64,000 bases of DNA, from the NCBI RefSeq assembly GCF_002803075.1, contig NZ_NNBK01000027.1, positions 1 through 64,000 of the forward strand, in the 5' to 3' direction. The position numbers and the translations under genes were made by a program. Shown here piece by piece: positions 31,893 through 41,416 of the stretch. The stretch is from Streptomyces sp. CB01373. Its GTDB lineage: Bacteria; Actinomycetota; Actinomycetes; Streptomycetales; Streptomycetaceae. Within the stretch, counting starts at the first letter, position 1, and every line of letters begins with the position of its first letter. The notes under the pieces are model-generated. The model saw nothing but the letters and a program-made list of their open reading frames with translations, searched no databases and was not told where the DNA came from.

Positions 31893-33656
31893 TCAGAGGC
31901 GCTCGGGCGTCCGGATGCCCAGCAGGGCCATGCCCTGGTGCAGGGTGCGGGCCGTGACGTCGCACAGGAACAGGCGGTTCTCCACCTGCTCCGGCGTCTC
32001 GGCCTTCAGCACCGGGCACTTGTCGTAGAAGGACGTGTACAGGGACGCCAGCTGGTACAGGTACGCGGCCAGCTTGTGCGGGGCGTACTCCTCGGCGGAC
32101 TCCCGCACCGTCTCCGCGAAGGCGTCGGCGTGCAGCCCCAACGCGCGCTCCGCCTGCGTCAGTTCCAGCTCCGGGTGGGCGGCGGGCCGCACCTCCCCGG
32201 CCTTGCGCAGGATCGACTGGATCCGGGCGTAGGCGTACTGGAGGTAGACCGACGTGTCGCCGTTCAGCGAGACCATCTGGTCCAGGTCGAACTTGTAGTC
32301 CCGGTTCGCCGAGGTCGACAGGTCCGCGTACTTCACCGCGCCGATGCCCACCTGGGCACCCCGCTCGGCGATCTCCGCCTCCGTGAGGTCCTGCGCCTTC
32401 TCCCGGACGACCGCGGAGGCGCGCTCGATCGCCTCGTCGAGCAGGTCGACCAGGCGGACCGTCTCGCCCTCACGGGTCTTGAACGGCTTGCCGTCCTTGC
32501 CGAGCACCGTGCCGAACGCCAGCTGGTACGCCGTCACGTCGTCGTTCAGCCAGCCGGCCCGCCGCGCGGTCTCGAAGACCATCTTGAAGTGCAGGGACTG
32601 GCGGGCGTCCACCACGTACAGCAGGTTGTTCGCCTTGAGGTTGAAGACCCTGTCCCGGATCGCCGACAGGTCGGTGGCCGCGTAGCCGTAGCCGCCGTCG
32701 GACTTCTGGACGATCAGCGGGACCTTGTTGCCGTCCGGGCCCTTGACGTCGTCGAAGAAGACGCACAGGGCGCCCTCCGAGCGGACCGCCACGCCGGACT
32801 CCTCCAGCAGGCGGCAGGTCTCCGCGAGCATGTCGTTGTAGCCGGACTCGCCGACGATGTCCGCGTCCCGGACGTCCATGTCCAGCTTCTCGAAGACGGA
32901 GAAGAAGTAGATCTTCGACTCGTCCACGAACTTCTGCCACATGGTGACCGTGTGCGCGTCACCGGCCTGGAGGTCCACCACCCGGCGCCGGGCCCGCGTC
33001 TTGAACTCCTCGTCGGAGTCGAACAGCCTGCGCGCGGCCTTGTAGAGGCGGTCGAGGTTCGACATCGCCTCCTCGCCGCTCACCGCGGACGCCTTGTGGT
33101 CCAGCTCGTGCGGGTGCTCGTCCAGGTACTGGATGAGCATGCCGAACTGGGTGCCCCAGTCGCCGATGTGGTGCCGGCGGACCACGTTCTCGCCGGTGAA
33201 CTCCAGCAGCTGGACGACGGAGTCGCCGATCACCGCGGACCGCAGGTGGCCGACGTGCATCTCCTTCGCCACGTTCGGCTGGGCGTAGTCGATCACCGTC
33301 GTGCCCGGCTGCTCCGCGTACGGCACGCCGAGGCGGCCGTCGGCGTCGGCCGCCCGCGCCGCGAGGTTCTCCGTGATCGCCCGGTCGGTGACCGTGACGT
33401 TGAGGAAGCCGGGTCCGGAGACCTCGATGTCCTTGATCACGTCACCGGTGACCACGTGCCCGACGACCTGCGCCGCCAGCTCCCGCGGGTTCGCCTTCGC
33501 CCGCTTTGCCAGCGCGAGGATCCCGTTGGCCTGGAAGTCCGCCCGGTCGCTTCGTCGCAGCAGCGGGTCCGCGGCGCCGGTCTCCGGCAGGGTGGCCGAG
33601 AGGGCGGACGCGAGGCGCTGGTGGACGGAAGCGGTGAGGGACGTGACCGAGGCCAT
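31893..33656 (-). CDS. argS: Arginine--tRNA ligase
   Basis: A class I aminoacyl-tRNA synthetase of 587 residues that charges tRNA(Arg). It begins with the arginine-specific N-terminal domain, then the VIDYAQPNVAKEMHVGHLRSA segment with the HIGH-like signature (HVGH), the GDWGTQFGMLI stretch typical of ArgRS, and the helical anticodon-binding C-terminus (RLFLCDVTARTLHQGMALLGI). The ATG at 33656 (MASVTSL) is used because the in-frame extension upstream has no domain content. It is divergent from lysS, with a shared 231-base promoter region. Confidence 0.96.
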   Translation of the reverse strand: MASVTSLTASVHQRLASALSATLPETGAADPLLRRSDRADFQANGILALAKRAKANPRELAAQVVGHVVTGDVIKDIEVSGPGFLNVTVTDRAITENLAARAADADGRLGVPYAEQPGTTVIDYAQPNVAKEMHVGHLRSAVIGDSVVQLLEFTGENVVRRHHIGDWGTQFGMLIQYLDEHPHELDHKASAVSGEEAMSNLDRLYKAARRLFDSDEEFKTRARRRVVDLQAGDAHTVTMWQKFVDESKIYFFSVFEKLDMDVRDADIVGESGYNDMLAETCRLLEESGVAVRSEGALCVFFDDVKGPDGNKVPLIVQKSDGGYGYAATDLSAIRDRVFNLKANNLLYVVDARQSLHFKMVFETARRAGWLNDDVTAYQLAFGTVLGKDGKPFKTREGETVRLVDLLDEAIERASAVVREKAQDLTEAEIAERGAQVGIGAVKYADLSTSANRDYKFDLDQMVSLNGDTSVYLQYAYARIQSILRKAGEVRPAAHPELELTQAERALGLHADAFAETVRESAEEYAPHKLAAYLYQLASLYTSFYDKCPVLKAETPEQVENRLFLCDVTARTLHQGMALLGIRTPERL

Positions 33657-33887
33657 AGGAAAGGGTGCCGTTCTCCTCGTGGGGATGGATAGACAGGCCC
33701 AGTATCCCACGCGGGGTAAAGCGAATTTTCCGGTCGCCCGGCGAACCCCGGGCCGCCCGCGCCCGTCCAACGCGTTGAAAAGGCGTTTTCACGGATGCCT
33801 ACCCGCCTGGGACAATGGAGCGGTCAGCCGTGCGACCGTAGCGGCTGCCCACGGAGAACCTTCAGAGAAACTTCAGGGAAAGAGGAC

Positions 33888-35627
33888 GTGCCGATCGTGG
33901 CTCAGAGCAACGAGACCGCCGACTGGGTCTCCCGTTTCGCGGACGACGTCATCGAGGAGTCGGAGCGTCGGGCCCCGGGCAAACCGGTCGTCGTCGCGTC
34001 CGGCCTGTCGCCGTCCGGCCCCATCCACCTGGGCAACCTGCGCGAGGTCATGACCCCGCACCTCGTCGCCGACGAGATCCGCCGCCGGGGCCACGAGGTA
34101 CGGCACCTGATCTCCTGGGACGACTACGACCGGTACCGCAAGGTCCCGGCCGGTGTCGCCGGCGTCGACGAGTCGTGGGCCGAGCACATCGGCAAGCCGC
34201 TGACCTCCGTCCCGGCCCCCAAGGGCTCGGAGCACGCCAACTGGGCCGAGCACTTCAAGGCCGCCATGGTCACCTCGCTCGCCGAGCTGGGCGTGGAGTT
34301 CGACGGCATCAGCCAGACCGAGCAGTACACCTCGGGCGTGTACCGCGAGCAGATCCTGCACGCGATGCGGCACCGCGGCGACATCGACGCGATCCTCGCC
34401 CAGTACCGCACCAAGCCCAAGGCGGCCAAGAAGCAGCAGAAGCCCGTCGACGAGGCCGAGCTGGAGGCCGAGGAGGGCTCGGGCGCCGCTGCCGAGGACG
34501 ACGGCAGCTCCGGCTCCGCCGGCTACTTCCCGTACAAGCCGTACTGCGGCAACTGCGAGAAGGACCTCACCACCGTCACCGCCTACGACGACGACTCCAC
34601 CGAGCTGACCTACGCCTGCACCGCGTGCGGCTTCTCGGAGACGGTCCGGCTCAGCGAGTTCAACCGCGGCAAGCTGGTCTGGAAGGTCGACTGGCCGATG
34701 CGGTGGGCGTACGAGGGCGTGATCTTCGAGCCGAGCGGTGTCGACCACTCCTCGCCCGGGTCCTCGTTCCAGGTCGGCGGGCAGATCGTCGGGATCTTCG
34801 GCGGCAAGCAGCCGATCGGCCCGATGTACGCCTTCGTGGGCATCTCCGGCATGGCCAAGATGTCGTCCTCGCGCGGTGGCGTGCCCACCCCGGCCGACGC
34901 GCTGCAGATCATGGAGCCGCAGCTCCTGCGCTGGCTGTACGCCCGGCGCAGGCCGAACCAGTCCTTCAAGATCGCGTTCGACCAGGAGATCCAGCGCCTG
35001 TACGACGAGTGGGACAAGCTCGCCGCCAAGGTCGCCGACCGCTCCGCCCTGCCCGGTGACGTCGCCGCGTACACGCGGGCCGTGGGCGCCGCCGGCGCGG
35101 AGCTGCCGAGGACGCCGCGCCCGTTGCCGTACCGCACGCTCGCGTCCGTCGCCGACATCACCGCCGGCCACCAGGACCAGGCGCTGCGCATCCTGTCCGA
35201 ACTCGACCCGGCCAACCCGCTGGGCTCGCTGGACGAGGCCCGCCCGCGGTTCGACAGGGCCGAGGCGTGGATCAACACCCATGTTCCCGCCGACCAGCGC
35301 ACCATCGTCCGCGAGGAGCCCGACACCGACCTGCTGAAGTCCCTCGACGAGCCCTCCCGGCAGTCCGTCGGGCTCCTGCTCGACGGCCTCGGGGACCACT
35401 GGTCGCTCGACGGGCTCACCCACCTCGTCTACGGCGTGCCCAAGGTCCAGGCCGGCTTCTCCGCCGACGCCACGCCCAAGGAGCTGCCGCCGGAGATCAA
35501 GACCGCCCAGCGGTCCTTCTTCGCGCTGCTCTACCACCTGCTCGTCGGCCGCGACACCGGTCCGCGCCTGCCCACGCTGCTGCTCGCGGTGGGGCAGGAG
35601 CGGGTGCGGGCCCTGCTCGGGCAGTAG
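33888..35627 (+). CDS. lysS: Class I lysine--tRNA ligase (LysRS1)
   Basis: A 579-residue lysyl-tRNA synthetase of the class I (archaeal) type, not the usual bacterial class II. The signature motifs are HLGN (HIGH-equivalent) in SGLSPSGPIHLGNLREVMTP and KMSSS in GISGMAKMSSSRGGVPTPADAL. Cysteine pairs in KPYCGNCEKDL and YACTACGFS give a zinc-ribbon-like insert. An acidic, alanine-rich spacer lies around residues 185-205. GTG 33888 is chosen as the start, with AGAGG close by; GTG 33897 is a possible alternative with a better spaced site. It is divergent from argS. Confidence 0.96.
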   Translation: MPIVAQSNETADWVSRFADDVIEESERRAPGKPVVVASGLSPSGPIHLGNLREVMTPHLVADEIRRRGHEVRHLISWDDYDRYRKVPAGVAGVDESWAEHIGKPLTSVPAPKGSEHANWAEHFKAAMVTSLAELGVEFDGISQTEQYTSGVYREQILHAMRHRGDIDAILAQYRTKPKAAKKQQKPVDEAELEAEEGSGAAAEDDGSSGSAGYFPYKPYCGNCEKDLTTVTAYDDDSTELTYACTACGFSETVRLSEFNRGKLVWKVDWPMRWAYEGVIFEPSGVDHSSPGSSFQVGGQIVGIFGGKQPIGPMYAFVGISGMAKMSSSRGGVPTPADALQIMEPQLLRWLYARRRPNQSFKIAFDQEIQRLYDEWDKLAAKVADRSALPGDVAAYTRAVGAAGAELPRTPRPLPYRTLASVADITAGHQDQALRILSELDPANPLGSLDEARPRFDRAEAWINTHVPADQRTIVREEPDTDLLKSLDEPSRQSVGLLLDGLGDHWSLDGLTHLVYGVPKVQAGFSADATPKELPPEIKTAQRSFFALLYHLLVGRDTGPRLPTLLLAVGQERVRALLGQ

Positions 35628-35649
35628 CGGAGCGCCGCGGAACGACACG

Positions 35650-35679
35650 ACGAGGGGCCCTCAGGCGAGGGCCCCTCGT
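35650..35679. terminator. Bidirectional terminator between lysS and the DUF2637 gene
   Basis: A perfect 13-base stem (35650-35662 with 35667-35679) around a four-base loop, placed between convergent genes. Confidence 0.9.
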
Positions 35680-35700
35680 TCGTGTTCCGCGGATCGCGGT

Positions 35701-37035
35701 TCAGGCGATGTGGTCGTCCTGCAGTTCCGCCGTGTGGCGGTTCGTGAAGCGATTGACCATGCGGTCCGCGTCGCGCTGCGTGAGTGTGACGCCGTACGTC
35801 GCCTCCACGTCGTCCTTCAGCTGGCCCGAGGTGGGGTAGCTGCCGTCTATCGACTTCTTGAAGACCAGGTAGAAGTCCTCCTCGGTCGGCTCCGGGGCGC
35901 CGCCGCCCTCTCCGAGCTCACGGGTGCGGCCCGGGCCCGAGGGGATGGGGAAGCTGCCGGTCGTCTCCGACGGGGATTCCTCGGGGAAGGGCTGCTGCTC
36001 CTCAGGGAACCGGTCCTGGGGGAACCGGTCCTGGGGGAACGGATCCTGGGGGAACTGTTCCTGCTGGTACTGCTCCTGCTCGTACCAGGCCCCGTAGTGC
36101 TCCTCGGCGTAATGAGGGTCGAAGGGCGGCTCGTAGGTGGGGTCGTAGTCGCCCTGGTACTCGATCTGCTGGGGGCTCCTGGCGTGCAGCCAGGGGTTCG
36201 CCTCCGGATCGGGAGCCGGCACCGGCGCGGGTGCGGGTGCGGGCTGTTCGGCGCGGGGAGCGGGGGCCAGCTCGGGGCGCTGCTCGCTCTGAGGCGCCGC
36301 CGGGACGGGGGCAGGGGCGGGAGCGGGTGCCGGCAGAAGCACCGGGAGTTCTATGCCCGCCGCCGCCAGGCCCTCCGGGGCCGTGGCCGACAGCGGGACG
36401 CCGTACCGGGCGAGGCGCAGCGGCATCAGGGACTCCACCGGGGCCTTGCGGCGCCAGGCGCGGCCGAAGCGGGAGCGCAACCGGGCCTGGTAGACGAGGC
36501 GTTCCTGCTCCAGCTTGATGACCTCGTCGTAGGAGCGCAGCTCCCACAGCTTCATGCGCCGCCACAGCAGGAAGGTGGGCACGGGGGAGAGCAGCCAGCG
36601 GGTCAGGCGGACGCCCTCCATGTGCTTGTCCGCCGTGATGTCCGCGATCCGGCCGATCGCGTGCCGGGCCGCCTCCACGGCGACCACGAACAGCACCGGG
36701 ATCACCGCGTGCATGCCCACGCCCAACGGGTCCGGCCAGGCGGCGGCGCCGTTGAAGGCGATCGTGGCCAGCGTCAGCAGCCACGCGGTCTGACGGAGCA
36801 GCGGGAAGGGGATCCGGATCCAGGTCAGCAGCAGATCCAGGGCGAGCAGTACACAGATGCCCGCGTCGATGCCGATCGGGAACACATAGCTGAAGTTCCC
36901 GAAGCCCTTCTTGATGGCGAGTTCACGGACGGCCGCGTACGAACCCGCGAAGCCGATACCGGCAATGATCACGGCGCCCGCGACGACCACGCCGATGAGA
37001 ACGCGGTGCATCCGGGTCAGCTGTGGCGTGGCCAC
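35701..37035 (-). CDS. DUF2637 membrane protein with proline-rich linker and C-terminal helical domain
   Basis: A 444-residue protein. Residues 1-130 contain four hydrophobic helices of the DUF2637 family (VLIGVVVAGAVIIAGIGFAG, then IGIDAGICVLLALDLLLTW), related to spread proteins of conjugative Streptomyces plasmids. A long Pro/Ala-rich region (240-295) and a Gln/Glu/Pro-rich stretch with repeated FPQDRFPQDRF units follow. The end (about 380-444) is a helix-rich domain (DFYLVFKKSIDGSYPTSGQLKDDV) seen in plasmid regulators. GTG 37035 has GGGAGGGAG upstream. The function on the chromosome is unknown. Confidence 0.83.
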   Translation of the reverse strand: MATPQLTRMHRVLIGVVVAGAVIIAGIGFAGSYAAVRELAIKKGFGNFSYVFPIGIDAGICVLLALDLLLTWIRIPFPLLRQTAWLLTLATIAFNGAAAWPDPLGVGMHAVIPVLFVVAVEAARHAIGRIADITADKHMEGVRLTRWLLSPVPTFLLWRRMKLWELRSYDEVIKLEQERLVYQARLRSRFGRAWRRKAPVESLMPLRLARYGVPLSATAPEGLAAAGIELPVLLPAPAPAPAPVPAAPQSEQRPELAPAPRAEQPAPAPAPVPAPDPEANPWLHARSPQQIEYQGDYDPTYEPPFDPHYAEEHYGAWYEQEQYQQEQFPQDPFPQDRFPQDRFPEEQQPFPEESPSETTGSFPIPSGPGRTRELGEGGGAPEPTEEDFYLVFKKSIDGSYPTSGQLKDDVEATYGVTLTQRDADRMVNRFTNRHTAELQDDHIA

Positions 37036-37150
37036 CCGTAACTCCCTCCCCTTGCCTGTTGTTGCGCGCAACAGGGTGGCACATCTGTGCGAGGGATGGG
37101 GTACCGGTCCGGTTGCTTGCCCTACGGGCCGTCCGTGGGCCGTCCGTGGG

Positions 37151-38032
37151 TCAGCCGTTGGACGCGGACTTGGACGGCGAGGCCGACTTCGCGGGGGACT
37201 CGGACGCCGAGGGGGAAGAGGAGGGCGAGGAAGAGGACGACGAAGTACTCGGCGCCGCGCCGCCGGACGCGCCGTTCGCCGTCGCCACCGCGGTCACCGC
37301 CTCCTTGGCGGCCTTTTCCGCGGCCTTCGCCAGGCCGTCGGCGTCCGGGGTCCTGTCACCGGCCAGACCCGCGCCGTTGTAGTCGAGGGTGACGACCACG
37401 TTCTCCACCCGCGCCACGACCGTCTGCTGCTTGAAGTCGCCTTCCTTCTTCTTCAGGTCGTAGCGCACCAGCGTGGCCTCGTCGCCCGTCCCGCCCGCCG
37501 GCTCCGACTTGACGTTCCGCGCGTCCTCCGCGTGCTGCGTGTCCTGCACCTGCCGCTGATAGAACTCCTGCGCCTGCTTCTCGCCGGAGCCGCGGGTGAC
37601 GTCGGACTCGAAACGCAGCAGCGAGACGTTCAGCCAGCGGAACTGAGAGCCCTTCACCCCGTTGTTGTCCAGGCTGTTCCAGGCGCAGCCGGCCCGCGTG
37701 GAGAGGTCGCTCGACGCGCTCTCCTTGCCCTTCGAGCCCTTCGGGACCAGTTCACCGAGGGTCTTGTCCGACAGCACCTTGCACGGCTGGGGCAGCTTCC
37801 CGTACACCGCGGCCTGCACCGTCGGCGACGGGCTGGCGCTCGCGCTCGCGGAGCCGTTCACGTCGCCCGCCGTGGTCTTCCCGGCATCCCCACCGGAACC
37901 GGAGTCCGAGGAGGAGCAGGCCGCGGCGAGCAGCATCACGGGGACTGCCATCGCGCAGACAAGGGCGCGGTGCGGACGCCCTCCTCGCGGGGTACGCGGG
38001 GCTCGGTCTTCTCGCTGGGCTGCTCGCTGCAT
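37151..38032 (-). CDS. DUF3558 family lipoprotein
   Basis: A 293-residue secreted lipoprotein. The N-terminal signal peptide (ALVCAMAVPVMLLAAACSSS) ends in a lipobox with the acylated cysteine. A Ser/Gly-rich linker leads to the DUF3558 domain, with conserved cysteines (QPCKVLSDKTLGELVP and RAGCAWNS). The C-terminal tail is Ser/Ala-rich. The domain occurs in actinobacterial lipoproteins of unknown function. The ATG at 38032 is chosen because of the GAAGGA just upstream. It is paired with a second DUF3558 gene 134 bases upstream on the same strand. Confidence 0.85.
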   Translation of the reverse strand: MQRAAQREDRAPRTPRGGRPHRALVCAMAVPVMLLAAACSSSDSGSGGDAGKTTAGDVNGSASASASPSPTVQAAVYGKLPQPCKVLSDKTLGELVPKGSKGKESASSDLSTRAGCAWNSLDNNGVKGSQFRWLNVSLLRFESDVTRGSGEKQAQEFYQRQVQDTQHAEDARNVKSEPAGGTGDEATLVRYDLKKKEGDFKQQTVVARVENVVVTLDYNGAGLAGDRTPDADGLAKAAEKAAKEAVTAVATANGASGGAAPSTSSSSSSPSSSPSASESPAKSASPSKSASNG

Positions 38033-38165
38033 GGTTCCTTCGCTCATGACGCTCGTGGTTCCTGCGGTCGGATCGGGTCCGAGGGGCCACCGTACGCGGT
38101 AGGAAAGCCGTACAGTCCCACTTGTCCCACTGAGCGCGGCGGCACCGGGTGCCCCACGAGAGTCG

Positions 38166-39041
38166 TCAACCACCCAGAGAATCGGCCAGCCGAGCCGCCA
38201 GTTTCCTTGCGTTGTCCTGCATTTCCTTGCTGTCCGGGACGATTCCGGCGGTCGCCGGCTGCTCCTCGTAGACGATGGTCACGACCACGTTGGACGTGCG
38301 GAACGCCACAGTCACGGTGCGCTGCCTGGCGGTCGAACCGGCGTTGCCGAGCGCGTCGTCGACGAACGCCTCGTCGCCGAGGTCGCTCAGGACCCGGGGC
38401 TGGAGATCGGGCGGGGTGGCATCGCCGGAGGCGGACGCGGAGGAGGAGGGGGAATCGGGGGACGACGACGAGGACGTCGAGGACGACGGGGAAGGCGAGG
38501 AGGACGAGGAGGACGACGGGGTGCTGCCGGAGCCGGCGTCGGAGCCGGACTGGGACTCGCTCGTGGAGGCGGAGCTCTCGGTGGCGGTCGGCTCGGGAAG
38601 GTGCGCGGCTTCCCGCTTGGCGGCGAACACCGACTGCGCCTGGTCGTCGTCGCTGACGGTGTTGTTGTAGGAGACGACGCGCTCGAAGTCGACGTAGAGG
38701 TGGTCGGTGGCGTCCGAGGAGTCCACCTTCCAGCGGCATCCGACCTTGCGGTCGGTGTCGTAGGTGAGCGTCGCCTGGCCCTCGTAGGCCTTGTCCCGCT
38801 GGTCCACGTCCATGATCTGCTTGATGCCGGGCAGCAGCGAGTCGAGGGTGTTGTGACCGACCGCGTGGCAGGCCTCCGGAAGCGTCCGGTACCGGCCCGG
38901 CTGGGCCGCCGCGGTCGTCGGCTCGGAGCCGCCGGGGTTGGCGTTGTCCGCCCCGCCGTCACTCGACGAACCACCGGTGCAGCCGCCCAGCAGCAGCGCC
39001 GCGAGCGCGGCAGCGCCGGGTACGTACGCCTTCCGCAGCAC
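38166..39041 (-). CDS. DUF3558 family lipoprotein
   Basis: A 291-residue secreted lipoprotein with a short signal peptide (YVPGAAALAALLLGGCTGG) ending in a lipobox. The DUF3558 domain cysteines are in LPEACHAVGHNTLDSLLPG and DRKVGCRWKV. It differs from its neighbour in having an exceptionally long serine-rich insertion around residues 165-220, encoded by GAC/GAG-rich repeats on the plus strand. The GTG at 39041 is preceded by GAGAGGAG at a good distance. The two lipoproteins look like diverged duplicates and are perhaps co-transcribed. Confidence 0.85.
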   Translation of the reverse strand: MLRKAYVPGAAALAALLLGGCTGGSSSDGGADNANPGGSEPTTAAAQPGRYRTLPEACHAVGHNTLDSLLPGIKQIMDVDQRDKAYEGQATLTYDTDRKVGCRWKVDSSDATDHLYVDFERVVSYNNTVSDDDQAQSVFAAKREAAHLPEPTATESSASTSESQSGSDAGSGSTPSSSSSSSPSPSSSTSSSSSPDSPSSSASASGDATPPDLQPRVLSDLGDEAFVDDALGNAGSTARQRTVTVAFRTSNVVVTIVYEEQPATAGIVPDSKEMQDNARKLAARLADSLGG

Positions 39042-39226
39042 GGTCAGGCTCCTCTCGTTCTCGACGGCCCCGCTGGTTATTCGCTTGCCGGGCGGGGGCG
39101 CACTCCGGAGACAATGTGTATCGCACGCACTGCCGTGGACGCCGGTCCGTTGCCCTGTTTCGTAGACCTTGGCGCCGGTATTGCGTTTCCGTACTTCCAT
39201 GCTGTTTTCCGGGGGATGAGGCCGAT

Positions 39227-40420
39227 ATGTCGTATGTGGAGATGCCGGGCGCGAAGGTCCCGATCCGCATGTGGACCGACCCGGCGACGGTCGAGAACGT
39301 GGCGATGCAGCAGCTCCGGAACGTCGCGACCCTTCCCTGGATCAAGGGCCTCGCCGTCATGCCGGACGTGCACTACGGCAAGGGCGCGACGGTCGGCTCG
39401 GTCATCGCGATGCGGGGCGCGGTCTGCCCGGCGGCGGTGGGCGTGGACATCGGCTGCGGAATGTCGGCGGTGAAGACGTCACTGACGGCGAACGACCTCC
39501 CCGGCGACCTGTCCCGCCTCCGCTCGAAGATCGAGCAGGCGGTCCCGGTGGGCCGCGGCATGCACGACGACCCCGTCGACCCGGGCCACTTCCACGGCCT
39601 GCCGACCGCGGGCTGGGACGGGTTCTGGGAGCGTTTCGACGGGGTGGCGGAGAGCGTCAGATTCCGTCAGGAACGCGCCGCGAAGCAGATGGGGACGCTT
39701 GGCGGGGGCAACCACTTCGTTGAAGTCTGTATCGACGGGTCCCAGTCGGTGTGGCTCATGCTGCACTCCGGCTCCCGCAACATCGGCAAGGAACTGGCCG
39801 AGCACCACATCGGCGTGGCCCAGAAGCTTTCGTACAACCAGGGCCTGGTCGATCGCGACCTCGCTGTCTTCGTGGCGGACACACCGCAGATGGCGGCGTA
39901 CGAGCACGACCTGTACTGGGCCCAGGAGTACGCGAGGTACAACCGCGCGATCATGATGGCGCTCCTGAAGGACGTGATCCGCAGGGAGTTCAAGAGGGCG
40001 AAGGTGACCTTCGAACCCGAGGTGAGCTGCCACCACAACTACGTGAACCGTGAGCGCTACGAGGGCATGGACCTCCTCGTCACGCGCAAGGGAGCGATCA
40101 GTGCCAGGGCTGGGGAGTACGGCATCATCCCGGGCTCCATGGGCACCGGCTCGTACATCGTCAAGGGCCTCGGGAACGAGAAGTCCTTCAACTCCGCGTC
40201 CCACGGCGCCGGCCGGCGCATGAGCCGCAACGCCGCCAAGCGCCGCTTCTCCACGAGGGACCTGGAGGAGCAGACGCAGGGAGTGGAGTGCCGCAAGGAT
40301 TCAGGCGTCGTGGACGAGATCCCGGGCGCCTACAAGCCGATCGAGCAGGTCATCGACCAGCAGAGGGACCTCGTGGAGGTCGTCGCGAGGCTGAAGCAGG
40401 TCGTCTGCGTGAAGGGCTGA
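39227..40420 (+). CDS. rtcB: RNA-splicing ligase RtcB
   Basis: A 397-residue GTP- and Mn2+-dependent RNA ligase that joins 2',3'-cyclic phosphate or 3'-phosphate ends to 5'-OH ends, acting in tRNA or rRNA repair. Metal ligands are visible in PDVHYGKG, VDIGCGMSA, GGGNHFVEV, HSGSRNIG and SCHHNYV. The guanylylated histidine lies in SASHGAGRRMSR. Length is near the short actinobacterial form. The ATG at 39227 begins MSYVEMPGAK. The gene stands alone, with no rtcA or rtcR nearby. Confidence 0.95.
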   Translation: MSYVEMPGAKVPIRMWTDPATVENVAMQQLRNVATLPWIKGLAVMPDVHYGKGATVGSVIAMRGAVCPAAVGVDIGCGMSAVKTSLTANDLPGDLSRLRSKIEQAVPVGRGMHDDPVDPGHFHGLPTAGWDGFWERFDGVAESVRFRQERAAKQMGTLGGGNHFVEVCIDGSQSVWLMLHSGSRNIGKELAEHHIGVAQKLSYNQGLVDRDLAVFVADTPQMAAYEHDLYWAQEYARYNRAIMMALLKDVIRREFKRAKVTFEPEVSCHHNYVNRERYEGMDLLVTRKGAISARAGEYGIIPGSMGTGSYIVKGLGNEKSFNSASHGAGRRMSRNAAKRRFSTRDLEEQTQGVECRKDSGVVDEIPGAYKPIEQVIDQQRDLVEVVARLKQVVCVKG

Positions 40421-40435
40421 GGCGCGGCCGCACGA

Positions 40436-40588
40436 CTACTCCGCGTGCCGGACCGCGTAGATCATGACAAAGGCGACCACGTGGATGCCGAAGAGGAAGT
40501 AGCCGAGGTAGTACCAGACGTAGCGTTCGCGCTTCTTCTCCAGGGCGAGGCGGGCGCGTTCCGGGTCCTGGTCGCCGTCGTCGGCCAT
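40436..40588 (-). CDS. Small single-pass membrane protein coupled to the SDR gene
   Basis: A 50-residue protein beginning MADDGDQDPERARLALEKKR and ending YAVRHAE. Between them is one hydrophobic helix (WYYLGYFLFGIHVVAFVMIYAV). The first 20 residues are charged and probably cytosolic. Its ATG overlaps the SDR stop codon by one base (TGATG), so it is translationally coupled. This small ORF would be skipped by a length cut-off. The function is unknown. Confidence 0.8.
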   Translation of the reverse strand: MADDGDQDPERARLALEKKRERYVWYYLGYFLFGIHVVAFVMIYAVRHAE

Positions 40589-41364
40589 CAGTGCTCCCGG
40601 TGGACCTTGGTGTTCGACGCCTGGGCTCGGGGGCGGACGACCAGGAGGTCGATGTTGACGTGGCTGGGGCGGGTGACCGCCCAGGTGATGGTGTCGGCCA
40701 CGTCGTCGGCCGTCAGGGGGTCGGCCACGCCGGCGTAGACCTTGTCGGCCTTCTCCCGGTCGCCGCCGAAGCGGGTGAGGGCGAACTCCTCCGTCCTGAC
40801 CATGCCGGGGGCGACCTCGATGACCCGGACCGGCCTGCCGACGATCTCCAGACGGAGGGTCTCGGCGAGCACATGGGCGCCGTGCTTGGCGGCGACGTAA
40901 CCACCGCCGCCCTCGTAGGTGCCGTGGCCCGCGGTGGAGGAGACCACGACCACCGTGCCGTCGCCGCCGGCCTCCAGCTTGGGCAGCAGGGCCTGGGTGA
41001 GGTTGAGGGTGCCGAGGACGTTCGTCTCGTACATCGTGCGCCAGTCGGCCGGGTCGCCGGTGGCGACGGGGTCGGCGCCCAGTGCCCCGCCCGCGTTGTT
41101 GACCAGGACGCCGACGGACTTGAAGGCCGTGGCGAACTCGTCCACCGCCGCGCGGTCGGTGACGTCGAGCTGGTAGGCGGTGGCGGAGTGGCCCGCCGCG
41201 TCGATCTCCTCGGCCAGTGCCTCGATGCGGTCCTTGCGGCGGGCGGTCAGGACGACCCGGTACCCGGCGGCCGCGAGCTGCCGGGCCGTGGCGGCGCCGA
41301 TGCCGCTGCTCGCACCGGTCACGACGGCGATGCGGGAGGCGGCGGACGGGGCGGCGGTGGCCAT
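40588..41364 (-). CDS. Short-chain dehydrogenase/reductase
   Basis: A 258-residue classical SDR. It has the cofactor motif TGASSGIGAATA, the VNNAGGALG strand, and the catalytic triad seen as VVVVSSTAG followed by GGGYVAAKHG. The arginine at the end of the second strand (VVLTARRKDR) suggests NADP(H). The substrate is unknown. It is first in a two-gene unit with the 50-residue membrane protein. Confidence 0.92.
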   Translation of the reverse strand: MATAAPSAASRIAVVTGASSGIGAATARQLAAAGYRVVLTARRKDRIEALAEEIDAAGHSATAYQLDVTDRAAVDEFATAFKSVGVLVNNAGGALGADPVATGDPADWRTMYETNVLGTLNLTQALLPKLEAGGDGTVVVVSSTAGHGTYEGGGGYVAAKHGAHVLAETLRLEIVGRPVRVIEVAPGMVRTEEFALTRFGGDREKADKVYAGVADPLTADDVADTITWAVTRPSHVNIDLLVVRPRAQASNTKVHREH

Positions 41365-41416
41365 GACTGCTCCTCGGGGCGGAGTGTGATGCGTTCGCCC
41401 CCAGCCTAGGTGAACG

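Noticed and set aside
36001..36060. Short tandem repeats in the DUF2637 gene considered as CRISPR-like
   Set aside because: They encode repeated FPQDRF units in frame, have no spacers, and belong to the coding sequence.
38400..38590. GAC/GAG-rich repetitive tract
   Set aside because: It is the serine-rich linker of the DUF3558 lipoprotein read from the other strand, not an independent repeat array.
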